This document shows positions 1 through 12,800 of a DNA stretch of 64,000 nt, one piece after another; the first letter of the stretch is position 1; each line of letters starts with the position of its first letter. Source of the stretch: Hevea brasiliensis (Eukaryota; Streptophyta; Magnoliopsida; Malpighiales; Euphorbiaceae); contig NC_079509.1 in NCBI RefSeq assembly GCF_030052815.1, forward strand, positions 41,782,750-41,846,749, in the 5' to 3' direction. Under the pieces are notes generated by a model. That model was not told the origin of the DNA, ran no database searches, and was given only the letters and a program-made list of their open reading frames with translations. A program made the position numbers and the translations under genes.

Positions 1-76
1 ACCACTAATTAATATGTGACTATTTAGTTTATTTATTATTTTTGTGAAGAATGTGACTTTTTATTTTCTTAATACT
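1..76. other. Unassigned left flank of element T1
   Basis: AT-rich sequence with no ORF or recognisable motif. It lies outside the left end of the T1 LTR. Bases 72-76 (ATACT) are the expected left copy of T1's target-site duplication; the right copy would be beyond the window. The identity of the flank cannot be told from 76 bases. Confidence 0.4.
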
Positions 77-779
77 TGTCGACCCAAATAATAGATCGAA
101 TCCACACTAGGACTTGAGTCAGCATAAGGCCTCTAAATCTCGTAGTAAGCCTCACTGTCAAGCCCAAATGACAAGCCCAATTTCAAAACCCAATTCAAGA
201 AAATAACCGGATAGAGTCCGGCCATAATCAGGACCTTCCAACGGGGAGTTTTTGACTCACTCAACCTATAATCACAATATATATAACCATTTGGGGAGCT
301 CAACTCACCATAATATCCTCAATCAACATAATATGATCACTGGGAGCCCAACTCCCACATCCACATAAATAAATAAATTTATAAGTCCACACATACACAA
401 TCAATAAGTTAATAAATTGAAATAGTTAATCTTTTACAGACCCAATTAAATAAAATATTACTAACACATGCAGAGTTCTAGATTTTAGATCAACGACAAC
501 AATTATAGACAATGCACCAATAGACCTGTGAAAAAGAAGATAGATCAATCATGTAATAACTCGAATTTTTAAAATATAAAATATAAATTTCATATTTTTA
601 TATATATAGTATTTTACTATTATTTATAAAAATATTTTTTAAATTATTTAATTATTATTATTTTTTTATCAATATTTTTCATTTTATTTTCTTTATGGTT
701 TAATTTTACATATATAGTATTTTGGGGCTTACTTGAAAACATATAAAAGATCAAGGACTTATTTGAAATTTTCTTTCCA

Positions 780-840
780 GGAATGAATTTAGACAATATG
801 CATGTCCTGATTCATTCCCAGCAAAAAAAAAAAAAAAAAA
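780..840 (+). other. Hairpin plus A-tract in the solo LTR
   Basis: GGAATGAAT (780-788) is perfectly complementary to ATTCATTCC (810-818) across a 21-base loop. An uninterrupted run of 18 A follows at 823-840. T2's LTR has a hairpin of unrelated sequence in the same place beside an A-tract on its sense strand (46626-46670). Position suggests the U3/R boundary or start of the leader; function is not shown. Confidence 0.6.
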
Positions 841-2897
841 CACAGAAGCAGAAAATCCCCACCCTCTACCCATCGTTCTCTCCCTCCTCCCCACCTCTTT
901 TCTTTCCCTTTTCTCCTTTTTTCCGGCAACCACCCATCACCACCGTCGGCAAGGAGCATCCCCCACCCTGGGCGACGGCGGTGATCGGTCTGCTGGCTGG
1001 AGCAGTGCCAACAACAGTGCAAATGGAGGAATTTCCTCTAAAAAAGTGCGCACAGGGGGTCCAACTTCCAGGTGCGATTCTGACTTCATTCGATATCCGA
1101 TTGAGGCGATTTAGGTGGCATTGGAAAGCTTGTTCCGAGAGCTTTCTTTTGATACTAATTTTACAGTAAATGGAGGTTGGATGAGTGAGATATGGAGGAG
1201 AGAAATTTCTGGTTTTTCAAGTTTTTTGATTCGATCTAAGACGATTCAACAATTGGATTGACGATCCGAGACTACCTATGGACTCAGGAGGAGGAGAGGA
1301 ACATTTTGGTGTAACTAGCTCTGGCAGATGTCACCGGCTACCCGCGACCGACCACCGCGGCTTTGGTGATGATTAAACTTTCAGAGGCTTTCTCATAAAT
1401 TTTTGAAATTTTTGAGACACAGATAAACTTTGGGTAAGATTATTTTTCTTATTTCTTATTCTGTGGTGCTTAAATGCAGTGTTTCTTTGACAAAAAAAAT
1501 TAAAAAAAAATTCTAAAAAAAATATATGACGAAAGTAAAATGATTTGGAGATATTCTATAGTGTTTGTTGAATTTTTGAGTGATTGTAGAATATTTTTGA
1601 AAAATATATATGGGTTTTAGTTGGATTTTTAGCATACGAGCATATAAGATTATATGAATTTTTGGTATTTAAATTTTATATGATTGGTTGGACCTTCAGA
1701 ATTGAGAGTTAAATATGTGAATGTTGAATTGGGTTGAATTAAGAATATGTTAGCTATAAAAAACTTATGAAATTGAGTAATATTCTTGAATAAAAATCCA
1801 TAAAATATTTGAGGGTTATTAGAAAATTATAATTCCTTTTGCAATAGCTTCATAATATTGTTAAGGAATGCGGGGTAAAATTTTACAAGTTTTAGAGCTT
1901 ATTTGAATGATTTTTGCAGAATGTCTATTTTAGGGGCTAAAATGTACTTTTTCAAGTTTGTTACTATTGCCTGGTTTGGAGGGCCCAGGAGAGGCTATAT
2001 GATATTGATGAGATATGGGTTAAGATGTGTGATTCTACAAGTGTTATTTAAACCATTTTACAGGTTGGGTAAGTCTTAGGTGCAGGAGAAACTCTACTGA
2101 AATTTTGGCAAGATCTTAGGAACTATTTTGATTTTATGGTTTAAATCAATTATTTAGTTTTGTCAGTCTTTTGATAGAAGTCAGTGTGTATGTTTAGGTG
2201 ATCAGTACTGGCTGCTTCTCCTTTCAGCAGGACTAGCTGCAGTCCAGTCGACTAATTCGTGAGTAGATATTAATCTTATTTACAATTTCAATATTAATAT
2301 ATTTCAGGCATGCTCATGAATCACTTATGCATATATGTATATAATGGAATATTAGGCATACCCTATTTTGCATTTATATTTGATGATATTGCCTTTGTTG
2401 TTGTGTTATGACAATCTGGAGCTGTGTGTGTGAGTTGGTGTGTATGCGATGTTTATGGATATGGGTAGGACGGGTAGACGCGGCTGGAGCTTGACTCGTT
2501 GGGATCCGATCCTTATTATGGATAAGTCAGGGTAGGTACGACTTTGAGTTGATCTCGCTGGCCCCTGCATTTGGATAATAAGAGAAAGTCTGGCTTTGAG
2601 TTAGTTTCACTAGCAGAGGTTAGAACTAAGAGAGCTATGTAGGGGGATCAACTCCCTATATATGTATGTGTGAGTATGGATTTGACACAGGTGTGTGAGT
2701 GTTCCAGATTGTCTTTGATTTGATTTGACCTGGTCTGTATGGCTTGCATGAATATGATGCATTACATTTCTAAGGATGCATTAGAATCAGATAATTATAG
2801 AAATTGTATGTAAAATCAGTATCTTACTCTATGAGTCGAACACTCACTCCTGTTCACCCTATTTTTCTAGGATACAAGAGGAGTTCTTTTTAAGAGT

Positions 2898-2921
2898 AAC
2901 CTGCTCTCTTCGTCGCAGGTT
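2898..2921 (+). other. LTR hairpin AACCTGC/GCAGGTT
   Basis: AACCTGC (2898-2904) pairs perfectly with GCAGGTT (2915-2921) around a 10-base loop. T2's LTR keeps a shorter version, AACCTG/CAGGTT, near 44655-44680. It is in the distal half of the LTR, where polyadenylation would be expected, and resembles in position the hairpins of family-2 and family-3 LTRs. Confidence 0.55.
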
Positions 2922-4284
2922 TATTAATAGTTATTTATTTATAATATTATTTTCTAAATTTGTAATATAGAACTATGTATTTGTTAACAGTATTATAGAT
3001 CTTGTTAGAGACAGTGTCAAATTGAGTTATTGGTTTTTACTGAATGAAAATTTTTATGATGTAAATAATTTGTAAATGGTGGTAATAGGGTTGAGTTGGG
3101 CTCCGCTTGCTTTAATAGCTGATAATCATCGGGTTGAGTTAACCCAAATTAAAATAAAATATTTTATTTTTATTTTATTTGCATGTTGGGCCTCAGTTTT
3201 TGGGTCTTGGTTATGGATTTGAGAACAGTAAGGCTTACTACGGGCCTTGGGAGCTTTATGTCGGCCCAAGTCCTAATGTCGGTCCGGCCCATGGGATCGG
3301 ATCATGACAAATCATAAAAAAAGCTCTCCTGTAACCTAAAAAAATAGGGTGAACAGGATTGAGCGTTCGACTCATAGAGTAAAATATTGATTTTACTTAC
3401 AATTTCTATAACTATTTATGTCTAGTGCATCCTAAGAGTGAAATGCATTATCTTCACATATTTCAAACAAAGCAAGTTATAATCACATCAAAGGCAATCT
3501 GGAGCACTCACACACCGTGTGTCACATCCACACTTATACATATATATATATATATATGGGAGTTGATCCCCTATATAGCTCTCTTAGTTCTAACCTCTGC
3601 CAGCGAGATCAACTCAAAGCCGGACTTCCTCTTAATATCCAAATATGGGGGCTAGCGAGATCAACTCAAAGCTATGCCTACCCGAGTTATCCATAATAAG
3701 GATCAGGTCTCAACAAGTCAAGCTCCAGTCGCGTCTACCCGTCCTACCCATATCCATACACACTCCACATACACACTCACTCACACATATAGCTCCAGAT
3801 CACCATAAGACAACAATCATAGTAATATCATCAAGAACAAATGCAATATAAAGCGTGCCTGATATTTACTACATAGATATATGTACAAGCGATGCATGAA
3901 CATGCTTTAAATATAATAATATTAAAATTATAAATAAAATCAATATATACTCACAAATTAATAGAAAGTCACTACGGCGGCTGGGCAGAGGAGGAAGGCT
4001 GACCCGCTCACCTAAACATTATATCAAAAATTTTATCAATATTTACTTAAAACAAAATTTTAAAGAATCAAGGGACAATCTTAAGTTTTGTCAAAAATCT
4101 TACAGAATTTTCCCTATACCTAAGACTTACCCAGCTTGCAAAAAGATCCAAATAACACTTCTAAATCTTAAATTCCCACAACCACATCTCATCAACATCA
4201 TATGGCCCCTCCTGGGCCCTCCAAAATAGTAAAAAATCATACAGTTACACATAAAATAATTATTTAAAAATTTGGGGTGTTATA

Positions 4285-4816
4285 TTCTTTTCCCTTTACC
4301 AAAAAATTCATCCTCAAATTTTATACAAAGTAGAACAATGACACGGAGTTACATATCAAATAAATATGGATACTTGCTATGCATATCCCACTCTGACTCC
4401 CAAGTGAATCATTCATAGATTGACTCCTCCACAAGACTTTAACCATAGGAATCTGCATAATTTTTCTGCCTTCTGAAAGCTGTCTTTAAATATTCCTTGA
4501 TCAAAGGAACTATCTCTGAAGTGTACTACACCATATCTAAATCATGTACTCTCGCCTCTCCAACTTCTATCCAACACAGAGGAGATCTACACTTCTTGTC
4601 CTATAATGTTTCATGAAGCATCTTTCTGAAATAACTACCTTTGCATGCACCTTATTGGAAATCATTGCTGATCTTATTTGGCCATTGAAGTGTTAGCAAG
4701 ACTTTTCTCCGTGATAAAAGCACCTATACTTCTTAGTTTCGTGATATTATGAGCTTCTAGTTTACTTTTTTGCTATGAGGTCATTGTACCAACTCCTGCT
4801 TGTCTTATGTAACCAG
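4285..4816 (-). other. T1 interior next to the 3' LTR, no coding recognised
   Basis: Sequence between the LTR and the RNase H remnant. An integrase plus chromodomain needs well over 1 kb, but only about 0.5 kb is present and no integrase motif was seen. The polymerase 3' half therefore appears deleted. Confidence 0.5.
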
Positions 4817-6185
4817 CTGTATAAAACTCCATCCATCTCCTCTGTCTCAAATTTCAATCCCTCTGTTAAAAAATATACTTTAAGCTTTTATGGTCGGTGT
4901 ATATTTCGCACATTTCACCATATAGGTAATGCCTCTAAATTTTTTATGCAAAGAGTACAACTTCCATTTCCATACCATGAGTGGGTAGTTTTGCTTGTGC
5001 TTCTTTAATTGCCTTGAAGCACAAGCCACTACTTTACTATGCTGCATTAAAACACACCCCAACCCAACTCTAGAAGCATCACAGTACACTTATACCCTTC
5101 TCCACTCACCGGTAAAGTCAACACAGGAGCTATAGTTAAACAGTCCTTAAGCTTCTAGAAGCTTTCGTTACATTCATTTGACTAAAAGAATGAGACATTC
5201 TTTCGAGTCAATTGTGTTGGAAGAGCTATTATTCTAAAGAAATTATGCACAAAATGCCTGTAGTAACCTGCTAAGCCTAGAAAACTTCACACCTCATTGA
5301 CTATAGTAAGCCTAAGCTAATCAGTTACTGCTTTAATTTTTTTAGGGTCCACCCAAATACTTTTACTAAAGACCAAATGTCCCAAGAATGAGATGCTCTC
5401 CAGCAAGAACTCACACTTTGAAAATTTTGCATACAACTGATGCTCCCTCAGTGTCTATAACACCATCCTCAGATGCCATACATGCTCTTTCTCGATTCGA
5501 GAATACACCAAAATGTCATCTATGAATACAATGACAAAGCGATCTAGGAACAGCCTAAACACCCTGTTCATTAAGTCCATAAAGGCCACTGGTGCATTAA
5601 TGAGTCTAAAAGACATCACCAAGAACTCATAATGACCATACCTGTCCTGAATGCTGTCTTTGGCACATCATCACTTCTGATCCTCAGTATGCGATAACAT
5701 GACCACAAGTCTAGTTTTGAAAAGCATCTTGCTCCTTATAGCTGATCAAACAGGTCATCAATCTAAGAAAGTGGATATTTGTTCTTAACAGTCACTTTGT
5801 TCAACTATCTATAATCATTACACAACCTCAAAGTTCCATCCTTCTTCCTCACAAATAGAACATGAGCACCCTAAGGTGAAGTGCTTGGCAGGATGAAACC
5901 CCTGTCCAGCAACTCTTATAGTTGCTCCTTCAGTTCCTTTAGCTTTATTGGTGCCATCTTGTAAGGTGGCATAGAAATGGGATTTGTACTTGACACAATA
6001 TCTATGCAAAACTCTATCTCCATATCTGATGGAAATCCTGGAAGCTCCTCAGGAAACATATTTACAAATTCTTTTACAATAGGTACATTCTCAATATCAG
6101 TACCTTTAACAAATGTGTCCCTCACTAGTGCCAAATATCCCTGACATCCACGCCTCAACATCTTTTTGGCACTAATGGATGACAC
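4817..6185 (-). pseudogene. pol: T1 gypsy pol remnant: protease-RT linker, RT, RNase H
   Basis: Read from 6185 downward. The first open segment (6185-5916) carries the region before RT, with [16 protein letters not shown] and a [21 protein letters not shown] entry into RT, as in Ty3/gypsy polyproteins. After a stop, RT continues near 5930-5810 with a degraded KKDGTLRL segment. The catalytic motif FIDDILVYS is at about 5543-5490, with both aspartates present. RNase H is seen at 5089-4880 ([14 protein letters not shown], then [15 protein letters not shown]). Several stops and frameshifts break it, and it ends inside RNase H. The retained domain order and FIDD motif make gypsy certain; a non-functional relic is the only reasonable reading. 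Confidence 0.8.
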
Positions 6186-7080
6186 TAAGTTGTATGGAGC
6201 TACACTCTGTCACCATCAAAGCTAAACTCTTCCACTCCAGGAATATAGAAATACACCTTTTTATTATTTCTTAATCTTAACTCTGTGATTGGTTTTCATC
6301 AGCACATCCACCATATAGTATCACACTATAGTACTAACCTACTACTCATTTTATAAAACACAAGCCATTCACCATGGATGATTCTTCCTGTTCCTCCCTC
6401 CTAACATGACCATTAAAACATTATTGTCTCCTACTATCCTTTGTAAGGAATTGCCATATCTATTACCTATATGTGTGTTGTACCATAATCCTAGACAAGA
6501 TACTTTATATATTCATTCTTCTTGATGTAGCCATATCTATTACCTATAGGTTTCCAAACTTCAGCCTCAACTCTACCCATTAGCAAAAGTTTCATCATTG
6601 AATCTCATCCACAGATATCACTCCCTCCAGCTTATAGTTCAAAAGGGCTACGAGCCCTAGTAACTAATTTTATCTAACTCCTGTCATTGCTCTGATCGTT
6701 CTTTTATACTTAACATTAGGTACACACTTAACGTTATTTCCTTTTAAAGAGAATGTGTATGGACTGGTGCTTACCAACTTCTTAAATACCAGGTCACCTC
6801 AACACAATTTCCCTTGCTTATGTAGTCTTCTTGAGCCGAAAGCACGAGCTAAACTTGAAGAGAAAGAGGAATCTCCTCCTATACTCAACAACACACTATT
6901 TTTTGTAGAATAATGTTCAACCCATGTCTCTTGGTCTTTCTTTTGAAATTTCATGATTTCTTTGTATAAGATATCTGGTGCAACAATCCTTCTGTTGTAC
7001 CACCGATTTGCCTAACAAATCATCTTAAGATTTACTATCTCTACTTATGCTTCATTTTTACCTTTTATGCCTACCCTCGT
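6186..7080 (-). other. T1 interior, decayed gag-protease region
   Basis: No open frame of useful length. Bases 6500-7075 align by eye with T2 60750-61290 (shared blocks such as TTATTTCCTTTTAA), so this is ordinary element sequence rather than a host insertion. It ends at CTCGT (7076-7080), the target duplicated by the next insertion. Confidence 0.55.
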
Positions 7081-8412
7081 TGTATCACCCTCATACTAAG
7101 TATTTCTGTACATTCTACTATTTTGGTGACTCATGTCTGTCCAAACAGTTAGAATGTTTAGAACAAAACTTAAATTACATAGAGAAGCCACAAATAAAAT
7201 TGATAAAGATCAAATGAAGTTGGATTAAAATAGGAGTAATGAAGCATAAATAGGTTAAATGAGCATAGGTCCCAGCGATGAGTGACCTACATGGGAAATA
7301 GCTATAAGTTCAGTTGCCACCCTAAATTCGTGTGGGACCCTATGGAGACTTTAATGAAGGAATTATTTAAAAATTATTGGGAATTTGGAAATCAAAGAAA
7401 TGAAAAGGGAAGAAGTAAAATTAAGTGAATCAAAACTTAAAGACTCATCGGGTGTTATGGAAAAAGATACATTATATCCCAATGAGGGGCATTTTGGTCA
7501 ATTCACTTCAAGAGGTGACTTTTGACCTAAATGTCCATTAAATTGTATGAGATTAAAATATTGAAAAAGAATTAAAAAGATAGAAATGTGTATAGAAAAG
7601 AAAAGAAAGAAATGAAATTTTTAAATTTTAATTACTATTGTGACATAAGCATGATACAAGCATGACACAATTAAAATTATAAATTAAATTATTTAATTTT
7701 TGAGGATAATTATCTCTCTATATATATAAGAAGACAAATAATAATTAAAATTAAACAAAAGAAAATCTCATCTTCCTTAATTATTGGCCGGCGACCAACC
7801 TTCTCTCTCTCTTCCATTTTCATGCTCTTCCAAGCTTTGATTCCCTACTTCCCTTCCATAAATCTCACATCAAATTAATAGAAAACTTCTAATTAGCCCT
7901 AGATTGCAAGTTTGGGAGCAAAAGAAACTAAAGAAAGTGAAGAAATTTGAAGATTAAAAAGCTCAATAAGAGGTAAGTCACCTCTCTAGCTTAATTGATG
8001 GTGTATGCATGAAATTAAGTTTGGAAATGGGGATTTAGCTTAAGAAATCATAAAAATTATGCATGAATCTTGATGGATGAATTTCGGCCAGCTTGGGGAC
8101 TTTAGGGTTTTAATGGTTTGATCTAATTAGAAGAGATTTTTAATGTTAGATGATGATATATGTATGGATTTTGTAGTTGAAATTGATTGAGCTTATTGAA
8201 ATTGAAGATGAACAATTAGGGTTTACGGGAAATTAAGGCTTTTGTGGTATGTTATGAAATTGATGTTTATAAAAGCAAATATGGCCATTTGGTATGCCTT
8301 GGTTGAGAATTGATGTGAATTGATGAAAAGAATGAATGGATTGGTAGTGTGTTGAATTGCTGGAATCTAGATACTTGAGTCCAGTGTGCTTAACAACCCA
8401 CAAATTAAGCTA

Positions 8413-9310
8413 CATAACTCCAATTGATATAAAATCAATTGGAAAAGAAACCTAAGACATAATGCTAAGTTTTTTGTGAAGAGAGTTTACTCAGAAAATG
8501 ACCATAAGTTACCTTAAATGAGCCTTGAATCCGGATTGTAATTCTGGACCTGATAAAAAATGACCAAATGAACAGTACTTAGTAAATTAGGCATAACTCA
8601 CTCTAGAAAATCCCAATTTAAGGATTCTTGAACCAATGGAAACCTGAGACATAGGAGAACAATTATTATGAAGACCATAGAGCTAAATTATGAATCTAAG
8701 TTGATCAAATTGCTAGACAAATTTGATATAGCAAATCTGCCTTGATTCTAGACTAACCTGGAAATCCTGAACAATGAGCTATCAAACTAGTTTTGGCAAA
8801 ATTGCCATAACTTGGACTACAAAACTGCAAATATAGTAATTCCAAAGCCAAAATTCTTATAATACATAGAACTAAAAAATTTATGTTTGACCAGAACCCA
8901 GTTCTTAGGGCAAGATAGGGGAATTATTGGGATAAATTAGGAATCCTAAATCTGGAATTCTTGATCCTTAGCTAATTGGCCCTGTGACCTCCAAATGGTT
9001 ATCAGGCCATAACTTCTTCTACAAAACTCCAATTTAAGTGATTCAAAATGATTTGGAAACATAAGACAAAGAACTAAAACATTGTTTCTGAGACTAGGGT
9101 CAAATTATGAGATTAAGAGGCCCGGATATAGAATGCAAAGTTAAGATACAAATGTGGAAAACCTGAAATTTCAGGATATGACACCTGGAATAGTGATTAA
9201 TGTTTTAGCCATAACTTGAGATCTAGAACTCCAAATTGAGTAATTTAAATTGGAAAATAAAACTAAGACATAAAGGAACAATTTTCATGAAGAACACTTC
9301 ACCAAAGTAT
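8413..9310 (+). repeat. Degenerate tandem array, five units of about 180-215 bp
   Basis: Five diverged units begin with CATAACT-like sequence at 8413, 8592, 8806, 9008 and 9210. Each typically continues with AAACTCCAATT, GATTCA and a block like ACATAAGGAACAA followed by ATGAAGA. The same unit appears in every family-2 and family-3 LTR in the window. Confidence 0.65.
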
Positions 9311-9846
9311 GACTGGAACTAGGTTGAAATGGGATTGTAAACTCAGGGTTCCAAACTGTCCAGAATTAGAAATTATTGAAATTGCATAGCAAACTTAGGA
9401 AATTCATTAGGCATTTATTGAATAACTTTTAGAGATAATTGGGATGAGTATTGAGACATTTTAATTGTATGTTTCAGTAGAAAAGGAGACTTTGGGAGAC
9501 AAGAAAAAGTAAATCAAGAGAAAGGAAATCCATTAAGGTTTGTGCACAACTAACCTTTTTCCTTGGTTTTAACCTTGTAAATTAATTTGAATGAATTTAT
9601 TTTGAATGAGTTATGATTTTTCTTGCAATTGAGTATTTTAATTTATGAAATGAATTTGTGAATGTGAAAAAGTGGATGTTGGCCCTTTTAAATCATTGTA
9701 GCACGGGGGTGGGCCGGTTTTGAATGATTTTAGAAGTGTTTAAGAAATTATGTGTTGCTAACCCTTTGTGGGTTTTATGATGATTTGAATGTGGTTATTG
9801 TTTTGCAAATGTGATTATTGATTGAGAAACCTTTGAAAATTATTTT

Positions 9847-12800
9847 TGTAACACCCTAACTTTAGCTAGTCTGTGCATTCGACTATTTCGGTGATTAATG
9901 TCAGTCTGGACAGTCATAATGTTTGGAACTATATATAAACTAGAGTGAGGAGTCATAAATGACTCAAATAACGATAAGAAAAATTTAGAAAAAATTTTAG
10001 AAATGAAATGCAGCAAAGTTAAATGAGCCAGTGCCCCGGTGATGGGTGACCCTAACGGGAAGTTGCTGTCTTTACAGCTAGTAACCCTAAACCTGAGAGA
10101 AACCCAGTGAAATAATTTCCGGGATGCCAGAGAAGAGTTACAGCACCCTAGGTAGCATTAGAATGCCAAGAAAAGGTTAGGAGAATTTTTAAGATCGGTA
10201 CAGATAGTTTTGGCTCCTTATGTAACACCCCTCACCCGTCTACAGTGTAGCCGAGCAAGGCGTGTCACACGGAGTGCCGGAGCACCTAATCTTATCTGAT
10301 TTCATTACATTTCTTGATTTACTTGTTTAAAAACTTTATCTAAGGTTTAGGCTATTTTTACTGTTTATCAAAATCTGACTAATTTGGAAATTTCAAAAAT
10401 TTTAACGACAATCCAGCAGAGTTTCGGCTGTAATTTGGACTAACAGTTTTTCTGAACCTGCCAAAAACAATTTCAATATATACTCAAATTCATAACTTAG
10501 ATTATCTCAAAGCATTCTCAACAGTTTCTCAAACTCAAATTCAGTCTCAAAAATTCTCAAACTTAATCTCATTCATAATCATTATGATTAGATACTTAAC
10601 TCATATATCAGAATTCTTACATTTCATTATCTTACATAATTTGCCAACTAATTACATAAGTTTGTCAAGTACAGGATATACAAATAATTTACAATATACT
10701 TAGAATGAACAAAATACATAACATGTGTAAATATGAGCCCTATCTACATGCATTGCTGAGGAGGTGACAACCTTGAACTCTTCTGACACTTCTGCAGATC
10801 TGGACTCCAAAATCTCAGTCGAAGTACCTTCGCAAGGAAACAATTCCATCGCGCTAAGCATTTCTACTTAGTGATGCAATAATATAATAAGAAATAATAT
10901 ATGCAAATAAAGAAAGAAATAAATCATAATTTAGATATCCAGGAATCAATTGTTCTAACTATATTGTATTTTAAGTCTCTACGGTTTTGCAAATTATATT
11001 TTTGTTATATTTTTATTGCTAATCTCTTTTACTCATTTCATTCAATGCTTTATTTAATTGTACTGAAATTTCCGTATACTTAACTTAACTTAACTACCTG
11101 AATTGAATAATGTTTTAATTGACTGCCCGTGTAGCCTATACACTGACCAAACTGGATAAACGGATATACTAGCACTGGGTACCTAATACCTCGGGCCGTC
11201 ACACCATCGGTCATAAAGTATCTCCCAATGTGCAAACAGTGTGGCTAAAAAGCCATATAATCAATCAGGCATGAAGCCAAGTATAATAACACAATCCATG
11301 TAGTCATAGGCTATTAAAATCATAGTATGGCATAATAAGTCAGAAAACACAATATGGTGTAAAGCCATTTACAGAACAGCTGTCAAAATCCTATTGGCAT
11401 GCCAACCTATCCAAACTAGTCAACTAGGCAAACTAAGGAATATTACAAGGTTACATATTTAATTCTTTATTCTTAGGGTTTATAAGTCTTTATGCCTTTC
11501 ACTGGTCAACAAAATTGTTGACCTTTTTATGCATCATGGATAGGTTGATTCTAGTATAACATGTCAAATTATTCAGTACATCATCAGACAGATCACATTT
11601 CATATCAATTGTTCCGAAGTACCATTGTGCTCAAAGCATTTTTCCTGTCTCTGATAATAAGGACTAATGTCCCATTCACACATTCATGTGATTTATTAAG
11701 TCATTATGTTTCTTATTCACATTACTAGTCAAACATAAACATTGACTTTTCCACACTAAACAGCTATGTTAGTTCTAGTTGCACTATGATTCCTCATTTT
11801 GAGCTTATACTTGTTGGCATTGATTTCTAAACTTAATTCAAGGCTAATTATATATGATTCCAAATTTTTAGATTTCATGGCCAATGGTTACTGTTCTATT
11901 GGGTCAGGCTATAGGGTGAAATTAGTAAAATTCTCTTCATCAAATTATTTCTTATTGTGTCTTCTTTAATTCTCTTTTTGAATTACTCCATTTTGAGTTG
12001 TATAACTCAAGTTATGGTCAATTAACCATAACTAGATCAAATCTGAATTTTGGTTCCCTTAGTAGTCATTTTGATTTTGGAATTTACTAATTTATTTGGA
12101 CTGCTTATAATGACATTCAGGCCTAGTGTGCTTCATAGGATTTGTTGCCCTATGTCTTATAGTCATTTAGAAATTTTACTTGTAATTTTTCAAGTCTTAT
12201 AGAATTATTTATAGTCAAATTGTTGACTTGGACTCAAAGGTCCTATATTGGCATGGTCCTCAATTAGGTCAATGGCTTTGACCTTAAATTCTGGCCTTAT
12301 ACATTTATAATTTAAGGAAGTTGCCTAAAACAAAGTTTTAGGTCTCTTTCTTAGCTTTCCAGATTGGTATGGCTCATTACATTTGGAGACTTCTTGTGGG
12401 AGATATGCCTATTTGAATTTTCTAGACTTAATGGTCAATTGTACCAATTCCAAATTTAGTGTGTCAACTTAATTGGCCTAGTTCCCTTGATTTCTAGGTT
12501 CTGGTCAAAATTTAATATTGTAGGTTTATGTCTTATTGAACTTTTGGCACGATTTTAGGTCATTCTGAGTTGTATAGACCAAGATATGGTCAATTTACTA
12601 AAGCTAGACAGATTGCATTTTCAATGCAACTTTAGGTCATTTTTAGGTCATGTTCAATTCTGGCAGGTTTGGTACCCTAACTTGGGCAATCAATTTGAAT
12701 TGGTTCTAGTCATTTCTGGGTTTTGGTGTCTTCATAAAAGTTATAGCTCTATGTCTAATCTTTCCATTGATATAAATTTCAGGTCATTTGGACTTGTTTT

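Larger units (their letters stand above)
552..3309 (+). mobile_element. Solo LTR, family 1, plus orientation
   Basis: A 2758-bp LTR with TGTAATAACTC at its left end and GATCATGACA at its right end, flanked by a perfect 5-bp target duplication AATCA (547-551 and 3310-3314). There is no primer-binding site, coding region or second LTR, so this is a solo LTR left by LTR-LTR recombination. It belongs to the same family as the LTRs of T1 and T2 but is inserted in the opposite direction inside the T1 LTR. Layout: AT-rich U3 (about 560-780), a hairpin and an 18-A tract (780-840), a C/T-rich GC-richer leader (840-1370), then an AT-rich tail. A 128-codon frame at 783-1169 looks fortuitous. Confidence 0.88.
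77..4284 (-). repeat. 3' LTR of T1, interrupted and internally deleted
   Basis: On the plus strand the LTR starts TGTCGACCC at 77 and ends GGGGTGTTATA at 4284; the family terminus is GTTACA, so one end base is mutated. Just outside, TTCTTTTCCCTTTACC is the reverse complement of a degraded polypurine tract, which fixes the orientation. Removing the solo LTR at 552-3309 and its duplicated target leaves about 1.44 kb, against 2.88 kb for the same LTR in T2 (44250-47130). The missing part is the promoter-proximal half: sequence matching T2 up to about 45600 jumps near 4240 to the terminal few dozen bases. Confidence 0.8.

Noticed and set aside
783..1169. 128-codon plus-strand ORF
   Set aside because: It reads through an 18-A tract and a C/T-rich LTR leader, has low-complexity composition and no recognisable domain; the overlapping minus-strand frames are equally good, typical of chance.
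3538..3557. TA-rich run as a promoter
   Set aside because: A short (TA)n run within the distal part of the T1 LTR, in a place where the family has no TATA box, with no leader after it.
8413..9310. CRISPR-like or satellite array
   Set aside because: Units of about 190 bp are strongly diverged, lack unique spacers and are confined to LTRs, so this is neither CRISPR nor a homogenised satellite.
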